A stretch of 64,000 nucleotides of DNA from a virus. The position numbers and the translations under genes are program-made. Under the pieces are notes generated by a model, which was given only the letters and a program-made list of their open reading frames with translations, was not told the DNA's origin and made no database searches. Shown here one piece after another: positions 45,890-54,631 of the stretch. Every line of letters starts with the position of its first letter. Position 1 is the first letter of the stretch. Location of the stretch: positions 1-64,000 of the IMG/VR virus record IMGVR_UViG_3300031521_000039, one strand, 5' to 3'.

Positions 45890-45918
45890 ATTATATTACA
45901 TAATGAAACATTGGTCAA
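45890..45918 (-). promoter_or_regulatory. promoter of the ribbon-helix-helix-like gene
   Basis: On the minus strand TTGACC (45918-45913) and TATAAT (45895-45890) are spaced 17 nt. Confidence 0.7.
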
Positions 45919-45964
45919 GCATGGTTTAATAAGTTTTATAACATTTTTCGCATAATCTTTATTT

Positions 45965-45990
45965 CTCGAACAATTGTTTGAGCATTTTTT
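45965..45990. promoter_or_regulatory. near-perfect palindrome with T-run
   Basis: CTCGAACAATTGTTTGAG is palindromic with one G-U-type mismatch and is followed by CATTTTTTA. It may be an operator or a terminator. The surrounding 45919-46129 has no gene that I can support. Confidence 0.4.
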
Positions 45991-46129
45991 ATAAATGGTT
46001 TGGCTTATTTAGAAGGTTTGTAAGGATAAGGTGATTTAGGTGCATAAAGTAGTGGATTATATAAGAATAATTATACATTTTTAATGAATAATATACAAAA
46101 TTAAAATAAGAAAGGAATTGATAAATATT

Positions 46130-46684
46130 ATGGAAGAAAAAAATACAGTAGTTGTTGAGTTCAATGAAGAATTACTTGAAGAATGGACAAAAAATTATTT
46201 TAAGAAGCATCCTAGAGCAAGAAAGATTCCTATAACCAATTGCGTTCATCCAAGTATTAACACTTGGACAATAATGCCAAGGCTATCACAAAATTCATTA
46301 AAACATAGATGGGCTAGTTTTACTCAATATGTTTTAGATAAACAGAATAAAGAAATGTTAGGTATAAATAAGTGTAAGGTGGAAGTAATTATTCATAAGG
46401 CAACTCAAATAAGATGCGATGCCGATAATTATTGCCTAAAATTCTGCAACGATCAATTTGTGGATTCTGGCTTGTTAGTAGACGATAGTTATAAAGTCAT
46501 AACAGAAACAACTACACGAATTATATATAATAAAGGTGTAAACAAGATGGAGATTATTTTTAAAGATTGTGAATTTAACTTAGAAGAGTTGAAAATTGCA
46601 CTAGAAAAAGAACAAATTAAACGAGATAAAAGAGAAAAAACAATGTCTGAGAAGAAGAAAACTAAGAAAAAGAAGATAAAATAA
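46130..46684 (+). CDS. rusA: RusA-like Holliday junction resolvase
   Basis: The 184-residue protein shows the RusA plan: HPSINTW near the start, KHRWASFTQYV, then CDADNYCLKFCNDQFVDSGLLVDDSYKV with the conserved Asp residues of the active site (about residues 100-130). It would resolve recombination intermediates before packaging. The C-terminus is lysine-rich and longer than usual. ATG 46130 follows GAAAGGAATTGAT; an upstream TTG overlaps that site. Confidence 0.8.
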   Translation: MEEKNTVVVEFNEELLEEWTKNYFKKHPRARKIPITNCVHPSINTWTIMPRLSQNSLKHRWASFTQYVLDKQNKEMLGINKCKVEVIIHKATQIRCDADNYCLKFCNDQFVDSGLLVDDSYKVITETTTRIIYNKGVNKMEIIFKDCEFNLEELKIALEKEQIKRDKREKTMSEKKKTKKKKIK

Positions 46685-46687
46685 ATT

Positions 46688-46876
46688 ATGAAAATTTGTA
46701 CATCAAATAAAAGAATTATTAGAGAAGATTTAGCTAATCCATTTAGTGATATGTCTTACCATGAAAGATTAGTTATGGCTGGAGCAATTGATTTGACTGA
46801 TAATTGCTTTGTTCAAGATTTAGGTAATGGTTATTGTAGGATGATTGCTATAGATAAAACTAAAAAGGTTAAATAA
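46688..46876 (+). CDS. small protein of unknown function
   Basis: The 62-residue protein (MKICTSNKRIIREDLANPFSDMSYHERLVMAG...) follows the resolvase by three bases, suggesting coupling. No family is recognised. Confidence 0.5.
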   Translation: MKICTSNKRIIREDLANPFSDMSYHERLVMAGAIDLTDNCFVQDLGNGYCRMIAIDKTKKVK

Positions 46877-46911
46877 ATTAAAAAAACTTAGAAAGGATGC
46901 GATTTAATATG

Positions 46912-47934
46912 GGAAGACAAACTAATAAAGTATTATTAACTACACCAGAAGAAATCAATAAAATATTAATTAATAACAAGGAGTTAACACAAGATTTTAT
47001 AAATTATTTAGAAACGACAGATCATTCGCCTAAGAGTATTGTAGTCTATAAAAATAATTTGAACATCTTTTTCGTGTATTTAATGCAAAAAGAAAAGAAT
47101 ATTGACTTTGTAGATATTAAAAAAAGACATATAATGAACTTTCAAAATTTTATGATTAAAGGAGGATTAAGTCCAGCTAGAATTCGTAATATCAAAAGTA
47201 CGCTCTCCTCATTAGGCTTATTTATAGAAGCAATTTTAGATGAAGAAAAAAAATGGGAAAACTTTAGAAATATAATTAACAAAATTCCAAGTCCTAGTTT
47301 GTCTTCAACTAGAGAAAAAACAATATTGTCAGATGATGATTTAGAAAAACTACTAGATAAATTGGTTGAATTAAATAAAATACAAATTGCTTTATTTGTG
47401 GCAATGTCAGCATTTAGTGGGACTCGTAAAGCTGAGACGATTCAATATAAAAGAAGTTTCTTTACTGAGGATAATTGTAAAAATGGATTATATGTAACTC
47501 CTGAGATCAGGACGAAAGGGCATGGTTCTAAGGGAAAGCCACTTGTAAAATATTGTCTTAAATCTAAAGTTGATAAATATTTAGATTTGTGGGACATAGA
47601 AAGACAAAAACAAAATATCGAATTAGATGATTTATTTGTAACAAAGAGAAAAGGAGAATGGATACCTGCTTCAATAAGTACAGTAGATAGTTGGATGGGA
47701 AAATGTAGTGAAATATTAGGAGTTACAAGTTATGCTCATATGTATCGTCACTTTTTCATTTCTTATCTTCGAAGAGAGTCAGTTCCTATCGAAATAATTA
47801 AGGATATTGTAGGTCATGAAGATGTATCTATGAGTCAAAAATATGACGATAATCCTAAAGAAGATGGGTTCTTAAAATATTTTTCAGAAGATGGAATAAA
47901 TAAAATTGAAGATAAAAAATTGTCTGATTTATAA
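46912..47934 (+). CDS. tyrosine recombinase (XerC/D or integrase type)
   Basis: The protein of about 340 residues has an N-terminal SAM-like DNA-binding domain (KELTQDFINYLETTDHSPKSIVVYKNNLNIFF, about 20-110). The C-terminal catalytic domain has Arg in FSGTRKAE, His/Arg in YAHMYRHFF, His in VGHEDVS, and Tyr in MSQKYDD. These fit the R-K-H-R-H-Y pattern. ATG 46912 (MGRQTNK) is at the best distance from GAAAGGATG; ATG 46897 is nearer. Long inverted repeats follow, so it may integrate the phage or resolve replicon dimers. Confidence 0.85.
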   Translation, partial: GRQTNKVLLTTPEEINKILINNKELTQDFINYLETTDHSPKSIVVYKNNLNIFFVYLMQKEKNIDFVDIKKRHIMNFQNFMIKGGLSPARIRNIKSTLSSLGLFIEAILDEEKKWENFRNIINKIPSPSLSSTREKTILSDDDLEKLLDKLVELNKIQIALFVAMSAFSGTRKAETIQYKRSFFTEDNCKNGLYVTPEIRTKGHGSKGKPLVKYCLKSKVDKYLDLWDIERQKQNIELDDLFVTKRKGEWIPASISTVDSWMGKCSEILGVTSYAHMYRHFFISYLRRESVPIEIIKDIVGHEDVSMSQKYDDNPKEDGFLKYFSEDGINKIEDKKLSDL

Positions 47935-48245
47935 ATAAATTAACAAAATAAATAAGTTATTAAAATACGAGCTTTATCAACACATAACCACTATATATAG
48001 TATGCAATACATAAAATAAGATTGATTTCATAGTTAAAAATAATTCGAATTAGGTTACATGGAGTTGTCAGACTAATCAAAATTAAATAAACTATGAAAT
48101 CAATCTTACTAATTAAATATAATAGTAATTATTTTGTAAGCTTTCCACCATAGATAGCTTTACAATAATTAATATAACCAATATTAATAATAATTATACA
48201 TATAAAAAAATAATATATATATATACATTTCCATAAATTGAAAGG
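47935..48245. repeat. non-coding region with 19-bp inverted repeats; candidate recombination site
   Basis: TAAGATTGATTTCATAGTT (48017-48035) and its exact complement (48090-48108) are 54 nt apart. An imperfect inverted repeat lies at 48127-48142 and 48156-48170 (AATTATT..TGTAA..GCT with AGCTTTACAATAATT). There is no gene. Its location beside a tyrosine recombinase suggests an att or dimer-resolution site. A structured RNA or replication origin cannot be excluded. Confidence 0.5.
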
Positions 48246-48257
48246 ATGGTGTCCGAT

Positions 48258-48455
48258 ATGAATGAAAGTAAATTATTACAATATCTGCAATCAGTTTTAA
48301 AAGAAAGAAATAAAACAATTATTGAACAAAATAAAGATATAACAAATTTAAATTTAGAAAACATAAGTTATAGAAATATGATTGAAATATTAACACTTCT
48401 ATTGATATTATCTGCCATAGGAAATGTATTTATGATATTTTTATTAACACATTAA
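48258..48455 (+). CDS. small membrane protein preceding the holin
   Basis: The 65-residue protein has an N-terminal helix (KLLQYLQSVLKERNKTIIEQNKD) and a C-terminal transmembrane helix (MIEILTLLLILSAIGNVFMIFLLTH). AAAGGATGGTG precedes ATG 48258. It may be a spanin-like or antiholin partner of the next gene, by position only. Confidence 0.55.
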   Translation: MNESKLLQYLQSVLKERNKTIIEQNKDITNLNLENISYRNMIEILTLLLILSAIGNVFMIFLLTH

Positions 48456-48538
48456 TTTGTACAATTAAATACTAAAGAAAACAATTTAAATAAGGAGATG
48501 ATTATCAAAAATTAAACAAGCGAAAGGAGTTAATTATT

Positions 48539-48940
48539 ATGGATTTTGCAGGACTAAGTACTTTAATAAACGAACATGGACTAGCAGTTGTATTACTATT
48601 ATTATTTTGTTGGGGGTGTTTTACAACAATTTCTCCATATATAAAAAATAAACTAAATAAAAGAGTAGAAAATGATGATAAGTTAGAAGATAATGTTCAT
48701 AAGGAATATTTTAAAATGACTAAAGAAACTAGAGATATAAATAATAGAATATTGGGAGAATTACAAATAGTAAATATAACCAATCAACAAATTTCTGCAA
48801 CTAATGAATTATTAGCAAAAAACAATAGTACATTATCGGAATCATTATGTGGTAGAATAACTACACTAGAAACTACTACTGACGAGATAGGAAAAACAGT
48901 TGAAAAGATTAATACAAAAATTGATGTTATATTAAAATAA
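48539..48940 (+). CDS. BhlA/UviB-like holin
   Basis: The 133-residue protein has a hydrophobic N-terminal helix (GLAVVLLLLFCWGCFTTISPYI) followed by a long coiled coil (NRILGELQIVNITNQQISATNELLAKNNS). This is the BhlA/UviB plan found in clostridial plasmids and phages. A second holin candidate of a different type lies at 24646. AAAGGAG precedes ATG. Confidence 0.7.
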   Translation: MDFAGLSTLINEHGLAVVLLLLFCWGCFTTISPYIKNKLNKRVENDDKLEDNVHKEYFKMTKETRDINNRILGELQIVNITNQQISATNELLAKNNSTLSESLCGRITTLETTTDEIGKTVEKINTKIDVILK

Positions 48941-48943
48941 AAA

Positions 48944-48963
48944 AGTAGCCATTTCTAGCTACT
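48944..48963 (-). terminator. bidirectional terminator hairpin
   Basis: AGTAGC and GCTACT form a 6-bp stem with an A-rich 5' flank, so T-runs follow on the minus strand; it lies at the end of the plus-strand holin gene. Confidence 0.5.
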
Positions 48964-49062
48964 CTAGTACTATCAAGAAATAAATAGTTACATATGGTAA
49001 AAGAATACTGTTTATCTCTCTTAACTAAATTATACTACTTTTAACAATAATGTCAATATATA

Positions 49063-49133
49063 AATAAGGTACTGTTAATATATTTATTACACTATAATGT
49101 GTTTTATTTATATTAATAGTACCTTATTTTTTC
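49063..49133 (+). terminator. 20-bp hairpin in the convergent intergenic region
   Basis: The arms at 49063-49082 and 49109-49128 pair over 20 positions with one G-U pair, and TTTTTT follows. It separates the plus-strand holin operon from the minus-strand replication arm. Confidence 0.7.
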
Positions 49134-49222
49134 GCTTTTTTTATTGAAGAACGAATGGTTTATCAATATTTGAAAACTTTTGGCATTACTATCATATGTA
49201 TATTATTTGAATTCTATACATT

Positions 49223-49354
49223 CTATTTAATTGCTGAATTTTTAATACTTAAGCAAATCATTTCTTTACTAATAACAGTTTTATGATCACACTTGTTATT
49301 AAAACTGTGAGGACAATCTTTATTTGAACATTTTAGTGTATTTGTTTTATTCAT
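49223..49354 (-). CDS. small cysteine-containing protein
   Basis: The 43-residue protein (MNKTNTLKCSNKDCPHSFNNKCDHKTVI...) has a CxxxxC...C...C pattern that may bind zinc. AAGTGATAAT precedes ATG. It is the last gene of the minus-strand arm. The function is unknown. Confidence 0.45.
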   Translation of the reverse strand: MNKTNTLKCSNKDCPHSFNNKCDHKTVISKEMICLSIKNSAIK

Positions 49355-49404
49355 ATTATCACTTCCTTTTATATTTATATTAATAAGTCATTAAACTTAT
49401 CCTT

Positions 49405-50109
49405 TTACAAAGACTTTAATCTTTCATATTCATCCTCTAATCCACAGAATATTAATTCTAATGCATAAGGAAGTGTAGTAATCCATTTACAAAATATTTC
49501 TTGCCACTCTAATTTAAGCCTATGGTGTCTACGTTGTAACAAGATATTTCTAATAGTTGAATAATTCATATTTACTGTTCTTGTGTTAATATAGCTTTCT
49601 GGAAGTATCCTTTTTGCTGAAGCTAAAACACTATCTTTACTTTTTTGATCTTGAACTTCAAAATAAACATCTCTCAAATAATTCAACCCCTTTATAGCAT
49701 ATGATATAGATTGTTTTTCTGCCTCAACATGATATTCAAACATATCTAATGAAATTTCAGTATTTTTATCAAATAGTTTATGCATTGTACTTGTTGAGTT
49801 TGCAGACGTTCCTATTTTATAAGTATCAAATTCTGACCACCAATATCTAGGAGCGGTAATATCGCACCATACTTGTATTTGCCTCATGAATTTACAATGT
49901 TCAGTACCAGCCTTAATTAATGTTTGTGCTAGTTTTAAATCTTTTTCACCTATGGCAAAACTTTCTATATTGGTATTAATTACACTGTTACCTTTTTTTA
50001 GATAGTAACGATAATCATAGCTATCACTTAAATCCCATGAATTTTTTGCATTTCTCATACCTCTAAAACTTGCTTTAAATCCATAAACTTCTGTCTTTTC
50101 AATTTTCAT
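49405..50109 (-). CDS. possible ThyX-like thymidylate synthase relative
   Basis: The 234-residue protein contains MRQIQVWCDITAPRYWWSE, TSANSTSTMHK, and then ILPESYINTRTVNMNYSTIRNILLQRR...EWQEIFCKWI. The order and spacing recall flavin-dependent thymidylate synthase. However, the standard RHRxxSxNExSxRY motif is not intact, so activity is uncertain. It lies in a nucleotide-metabolism cluster, which supports the idea. CCAAG- or GGAGGG-type sites precede ATG. Confidence 0.45.
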   Translation of the reverse strand: MKIEKTEVYGFKASFRGMRNAKNSWDLSDSYDYRYYLKKGNSVINTNIESFAIGEKDLKLAQTLIKAGTEHCKFMRQIQVWCDITAPRYWWSEFDTYKIGTSANSTSTMHKLFDKNTEISLDMFEYHVEAEKQSISYAIKGLNYLRDVYFEVQDQKSKDSVLASAKRILPESYINTRTVNMNYSTIRNILLQRRHHRLKLEWQEIFCKWITTLPYALELIFCGLEDEYERLKSL

Positions 50110-50141
50110 ATTTTTAACCCTCCATTCTTATATTAATTTAT

Positions 50142-50459
50142 TTATTGGTTTTTTATATCATTTCCACCAATTTTATAATCATCTTTAAATAAATCTAATC
50201 CTTTAGCATACTCATCTATATAACTTAAATCATCATTTCCATCAACTACAGTCGAATATTCATTATTTTTATTTAATCTATTATGTAATTCCTGATTGTC
50301 ACTTCTTAACTGTCCATTATCTTTTTGTAATTCATAGTTATTTATTTTCAACAAGTCATTTTCTAATTCAAGCTTGTTTAATCTTGTATATAAATCCATT
50401 AATGTTAATTGTCCATCTCTTGATTCCATTTCTTCTTTACATTCACATACATTACTCAT
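50142..50459 (-). CDS. coiled-coil protein of unknown function
   Basis: The 105-residue protein has CECKEEMESRDGQLTLMDLYTRLNKLELENDLLKINNYELQKDNGQLRSDNQELHNRL, a leucine-rich coiled coil. No enzyme motif is seen. AAGGGAGATAATAAAA precedes ATG. The AATAAATTAATATAA element begins at its stop. Confidence 0.6.
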   Translation of the reverse strand: MSNVCECKEEMESRDGQLTLMDLYTRLNKLELENDLLKINNYELQKDNGQLRSDNQELHNRLNKNNEYSTVVDGNDDLSYIDEYAKGLDLFKDDYKIGGNDIKNQ

Positions 50460-50519
50460 TTTTATTATCTCCCTTTTAATTCATATTTTTATTGTTATAT
50501 TAATTTGTTAAATTGCTTT

Positions 50520-50711
50520 TTAATATTCATCTGTTGGTTTTGTAGCCAAACAAACTATATCATTCATTTGTTTGGTCAAAGACTCTATTAAATAACATCT
50601 ATCACATTTACTTTCTAAATACTTATTGCAAGTACATTGTAAGTTTTCAGTTTCATTAATTGCTTTGTTTATTATTGTAGCAATATTAAGATAATCATTT
50701 CTTTTTGACAT
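50520..50711 (-). CDS. small cysteine-rich protein
   Basis: The 63-residue protein has CTCNKYLESKCDRC, a possible metal-binding loop, in an otherwise helical chain. Function is unknown. GGAGGGAATATG precedes the start. Confidence 0.5.
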   Translation of the reverse strand: MSKRNDYLNIATIINKAINETENLQCTCNKYLESKCDRCYLIESLTKQMNDIVCLATKPTDEY

Positions 50712-50766
50712 ATCATATTCCCTCCAATTTTACGTTAAATTTTAATATTTACTTGGTTATCTTAAT

Positions 50767-50934
50767 TTATTTTAGTCTAAACCATGCTTTATAATAATTA
50801 ATCTTGCCTATATCTACTGGAACATCATTCCATATAACTCCATCATCCATACTATATTCTAAAGAGTTACAATCATCATTATGTTGTTTGTATACTGTTT
50901 GATATCCACCTTTATATATTTTTCCCTTTTCCAT
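50767..50934 (-). CDS. small protein overlapping the ligase stop
   Basis: The 55-residue protein (MEKGKIYKGGYQTVYKQHNDDCNSLEYSMDDGVIW...) starts within the ligase stop codon (TAATG), so it is translationally coupled. It ends WFRLK and is followed by the AAATTAA boundary element. No family is recognised. Confidence 0.5.
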   Translation of the reverse strand: MEKGKIYKGGYQTVYKQHNDDCNSLEYSMDDGVIWNDVPVDIGKINYYKAWFRLK

Positions 50935-52214
50935 TAATTATAAGACACTTCCTTTCCTTCTTCTCTAATACATACAAATGTTGGAAATTGTAAACTGATT
51001 AATTTAGTTTTCTTATCCATAGTTTCTTCTTTATATTTTACTTCTAAAATTCTACCTATGTATTTGTCACGATTTATCCAATATTCTTGACGTTGTTCAT
51101 CTGAGTAGCCACTTCCTACATTAACCTTATTTCCTTTGTAGTCTATTATAAATGAACCTAATACTCCTTTATATTTTCCATCCCCTTCTTCATATCCAAT
51201 GATTTTACAGTCCGCAGTTAAGAATTTTTTCACTTTTAATATTCCATTGTGTCGTTTGTTTCTCCATTCACAATCTTTAATAGCCATTAATCCTTCTTTA
51301 TCTTCTGATGTAGCAACATCTAAATATTCATCTACTACTTCAATATCTGATCCTTCATAATAAACTTTTGGAATATCTAAATTTATTAATCCTTTTTCTA
51401 ATGCTTCAGCTTTTAATTGTCTTAATTGTTTTAATCTTTCTTTGTATTTTAACTTGCTCTTTCCCGCAAAGAATTCATCTATAGGTAGTAAATCAAATAC
51501 TATAAAATCTATCATAGTTTTATATTCTGTATCTGAATTAACTATTGATGTAGTTAATCTAAAGTTTTCTCCATTTGATATATTATCTGTATTCTTTTTA
51601 ACTAATTCACCATTGAAATAATATCCTTTGAAACTTGTTTGATTTAATTGTTCAAGTATATGAGATAAATTTGATATTTCTTTTCCTTGTCTACTGAGCA
51701 TTATTCCATTAACATCTGAGCAATTAATACCATTAAGTTTTTCTTCTAAAATAAACCATGTACCTTTCTTTAATGGATATTTGTGTATTGGATATGCCTG
51801 TTGGATATTAAATTCTGGAATTAATCCTTTGATAGCTTTGTTAATTGTTTTACCTGATATATTACATCTAAGGTCTTTAGTAAGTACCTTAATCCATAAT
51901 TCTTGTTCTTCAGTAGATTTGATACTTAAAAATATTAATACTCTATTTCTAAGAATATCATTTATATTACTTTTTGACAGTTTATTCAACATATCGAATC
52001 CATTGCTCCAAGTTTTATCATTATTTGCCACAAATTCATGTAGTAGACATCTAAGTTTCTTTTCGCTGAATCCAAATTGAATACTATCATTGTATGTATA
52101 ATATAGTATTTTAGTAAAATCTTCATTATCTTTATTATTTTGTATTATTGATACCTTGTCATTTGTACCACTTGTGCTTTCTAATTGGTTAATTATTTTT
52201 ATTACTTCTTCCAT
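50934..52214 (-). CDS. ATP-dependent DNA ligase
   Basis: The 426-residue protein carries nucleotidyltransferase motif I EEKLNGINC (K-x-x-G, catalytic Lys, about residue 153), motif III FNGELV, motif IV EGLMAIK and motif V LKVKKF. A C-terminal OB-like domain (CKIIGYEEGDGKYKGVLGSFIIDYKG) is present. It seals nicks with ATP. The N-terminal domain is related to DNA ligase-binding regions of large phages. AAGGAGATAG precedes ATG. Confidence 0.85.
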   Translation of the reverse strand: MEEVIKIINQLESTSGTNDKVSIIQNNKDNEDFTKILYYTYNDSIQFGFSEKKLRCLLHEFVANNDKTWSNGFDMLNKLSKSNINDILRNRVLIFLSIKSTEEQELWIKVLTKDLRCNISGKTINKAIKGLIPEFNIQQAYPIHKYPLKKGTWFILEEKLNGINCSDVNGIMLSRQGKEISNLSHILEQLNQTSFKGYYFNGELVKKNTDNISNGENFRLTTSIVNSDTEYKTMIDFIVFDLLPIDEFFAGKSKLKYKERLKQLRQLKAEALEKGLINLDIPKVYYEGSDIEVVDEYLDVATSEDKEGLMAIKDCEWRNKRHNGILKVKKFLTADCKIIGYEEGDGKYKGVLGSFIIDYKGNKVNVGSGYSDEQRQEYWINRDKYIGRILEVKYKEETMDKKTKLISLQFPTFVCIREEGKEVSYN

Positions 52215-52364
52215 TTCTCTATCTCCTTTATTCTATTAATTTATTTACATATTATGTAATATAAGTTGTAAGGGCTTGTACTATTTAGAATTTAATTTCC
52301 CTTACAAGACTATATTACTACTTATGGTTTGTTTTGTCAATGTATTTATATTAATTTGTTTTAG

Positions 52365-53519
52365 TTATTTATATTTTTCAACTAATCTATCCATAACATC
52401 CCAATCTAATGTGCAATATAATTCTTCTTCATATTCTATCTCATTACCTCGTCCTAATGTTTGTGTTTCAAAGAATACTAATCCTTTTGTGTCTTTTTTA
52501 TTTCTATTTATTTCATATCCTAAGTCAGCTTCATGCCAATATAAATATCTATCATTATCTGTATGAGTTGGATTTTCAGGACAAGTATTATGTAAGTATA
52601 AAGTATCGTTTAACATATCTAATGCTTCATCTAATTGGCTATTGTAATCATAGTCATCATCGTATCTATGGGTTAATTTCCCTTTAGCATCATAACCTAT
52701 ATCATTAATCTGAACACAACATATTGGAGGTTGACCTAGTAAAAATTTAATATCTTCTATTTTGTCATAGCTTGTACATTCAAATTTGGGTAGTTTAGGT
52801 GCTTTTCTAAATATTAATATATGTGTTTTTATAGTTGTTCCACTTGCTGAAAATGTTTCTGGTGGTAATTCTATATTAGCAATAAACCAACAATTATCCA
52901 ATATGAATTCTCTAACTTTTTTTAAGGCTGATTTATAACCAATTCCACTAGGTAAAATAAATATTCCATAACCACCTACTTTTAATGATTTAACTGCCAT
53001 TTCTAAAAAGAAAACATCACTATTAGCTTTGTATTTACCACTCTTTTTATCTAATTTGGTACAATCCCATTGTAAATCTCCTTCTACTGGTATATTAAAA
53101 GGAGGATTACTTATAATAGCATCGTAGTAATTTTCTCTGTAATGATTAATGGCACTATCATTTATTACTTCATGGTTTGTACAAATATTTAATATTTTAG
53201 CTGATACCTCATCAATTTCAACACAAGTTATTTTACTATCTTCTTTTATGTATTTAATTAAACTTCCACTACCAGCAGATGGTTCTAAAATTTTTGCTCC
53301 AACAGATAATTTAGGATTAATATAATCAGCTATAAATTTTGACACACATGATGGAGTAAAAAATTGTGCTAAACCGTCAACACCTAATACTGAACCATAT
53401 CCACTATAGTTTTCTTTTAATAATTGTTTCTCTTCTTCTGTAATCTGTTCTAGTGGCTTATGTATTATTGATATACATTCTTTGTTTTTCATTACTCTTT
53501 TTCTTTCATCTGAATTCAT
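52365..53519 (-). CDS. N6-adenine DNA methyltransferase
   Basis: The 384-residue protein has SAM-binding motif I (LEPSAGSGSLIKYI, about residue 80-93) and catalytic motif NPPF (DAIISNPPFNI, about 132). The region FFTPSCVSKFIADYI is also typical. It would methylate adenine in DNA, perhaps to evade restriction. No companion restriction gene is visible. AAAAGGAGATTTTATAAG precedes ATG. Confidence 0.8.
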   Translation of the reverse strand: MNSDERKRVMKNKECISIIHKPLEQITEEEKQLLKENYSGYGSVLGVDGLAQFFTPSCVSKFIADYINPKLSVGAKILEPSAGSGSLIKYIKEDSKITCVEIDEVSAKILNICTNHEVINDSAINHYRENYYDAIISNPPFNIPVEGDLQWDCTKLDKKSGKYKANSDVFFLEMAVKSLKVGGYGIFILPSGIGYKSALKKVREFILDNCWFIANIELPPETFSASGTTIKTHILIFRKAPKLPKFECTSYDKIEDIKFLLGQPPICCVQINDIGYDAKGKLTHRYDDDYDYNSQLDEALDMLNDTLYLHNTCPENPTHTDNDRYLYWHEADLGYEINRNKKDTKGLVFFETQTLGRGNEIEYEEELYCTLDWDVMDRLVEKYK

Positions 53520-53614
53520 TTCTTATAAAATCTCCTTTTTATTATATTTTATTTCTATTAATTTATTTAAATAAGACAAACATTTTCAATCTGCCTTATT
53601 TTCTTTATATGGTT

Positions 53615-54019
53615 TTATAAACCTAATTCTGACTTTAATTTATAATATAAGCTTAGTTTCTCCTGATAATTTTGTTCTTTCTGTTCTTCTTCTAGTTTTT
53701 CTTTCTCTTTCAAGTCTTTTAATATTTCGTTTATTTCTTCTTGTGTAAAAACTTTGCATTCCACTAAGTCGTCTGCAAAATCACTATTTCCATATTCTCC
53801 TCCATCACAATAAGCCATAAGCATTTGATATAAATCGTATGAATCTTTATAGCTGAATACTGGCTTATTCCAATGGGTATCTATTTCTAACTCCCAATAT
53901 AGGAACTCATTTTCATGTGTTATCATAAGACTCCCATTATATCCAAAACTCCAACATATGTATTTAATATTCTTACCTTTTAAATCTTGTAAGTGTTCTA
54001 ACATTTTTAAATTTACCAT
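53615..54019 (-). CDS. hypothetical protein
   Basis: The 134-residue, acidic protein with C-terminal coiled coil begins MVNLKMLEHLQDLKGKNIKYICWSFGYNGSLMITH. No family is recognised. AAGGAATTATTATG precedes the start. Confidence 0.55.
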   Translation of the reverse strand: MVNLKMLEHLQDLKGKNIKYICWSFGYNGSLMITHENEFLYWELEIDTHWNKPVFSYKDSYDLYQMLMAYCDGGEYGNSDFADDLVECKVFTQEEINEILKDLKEKEKLEEEQKEQNYQEKLSLYYKLKSELGL

Positions 54020-54154
54020 AATAATTCCTTCTTTCTATTAATTTGTTAACCTCTTATTTATAATAACATCTTTGGAATAATAATGCAATATATATATTTC
54101 TATTAATTTATTATAAAAGAAAGGACAGAACTTTTACATTCTGCCTAACTCAAT

Positions 54155-54379
54155 TTATTTTATCTCTTTATTTTCTTGTTTATATATCTCAGTCATAAAG
54201 TAGTTATTTAACAATGCTAAAATAGTCCCTAATATAATTATAATGAATGATATTGAAATGGTATCACATCCAATAAATAGTTTAAATATTGTTGCAACTG
54301 TTAATACTGAACCAACAATATTAATAAAAGCACTTATCATGCAACCTAGTATTTTTAAAATGCGTTTTAATACTTTCAT
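54155..54379 (-). CDS. small membrane protein, two helices
   Basis: The 74-residue protein has two transmembrane helices (CMISAFINIVGSVLTVATIF and ISFIIIILGTILALLNNYF). A charged tail follows. Its role is unknown. Confidence 0.55.
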   Translation of the reverse strand: MKVLKRILKILGCMISAFINIVGSVLTVATIFKLFIGCDTISISFIIIILGTILALLNNYFMTEIYKQENKEIK

Positions 54380-54445
54380 AATTACATCTTCTTTCTCAGT
54401 AGTATTTAATTAATACTATTATGCTTGGATTAAATTTGTTGATTA

Positions 54446-54562
54446 TTATTCTTTATCTTCTTTTTTACTTTTTGAACTTGCAATAATTGCTTTGCATATA
54501 GGTTCTACTATACACATTCCTGTCATTAATATTATTAACATATAAAATGATAAATCTTCCAT
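54446..54562 (-). CDS. small membrane peptide
   Basis: The 38-residue peptide (MEDLSFYMLIILMTGMCIVEPICKAII...) has one transmembrane helix and a lysine-rich tail. GGAAGGTAGTG precedes ATG. It lies in the same operon as the two-helix membrane protein. Confidence 0.45.
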   Translation of the reverse strand: MEDLSFYMLIILMTGMCIVEPICKAIIASSKSKKEDKE

Positions 54563-54631
54563 AATTACACTACCTTCCTATTATGTATTAATTTATTGAA
54601 TTAACTTAAAAGTATGATTTTAAGTGGTTAT

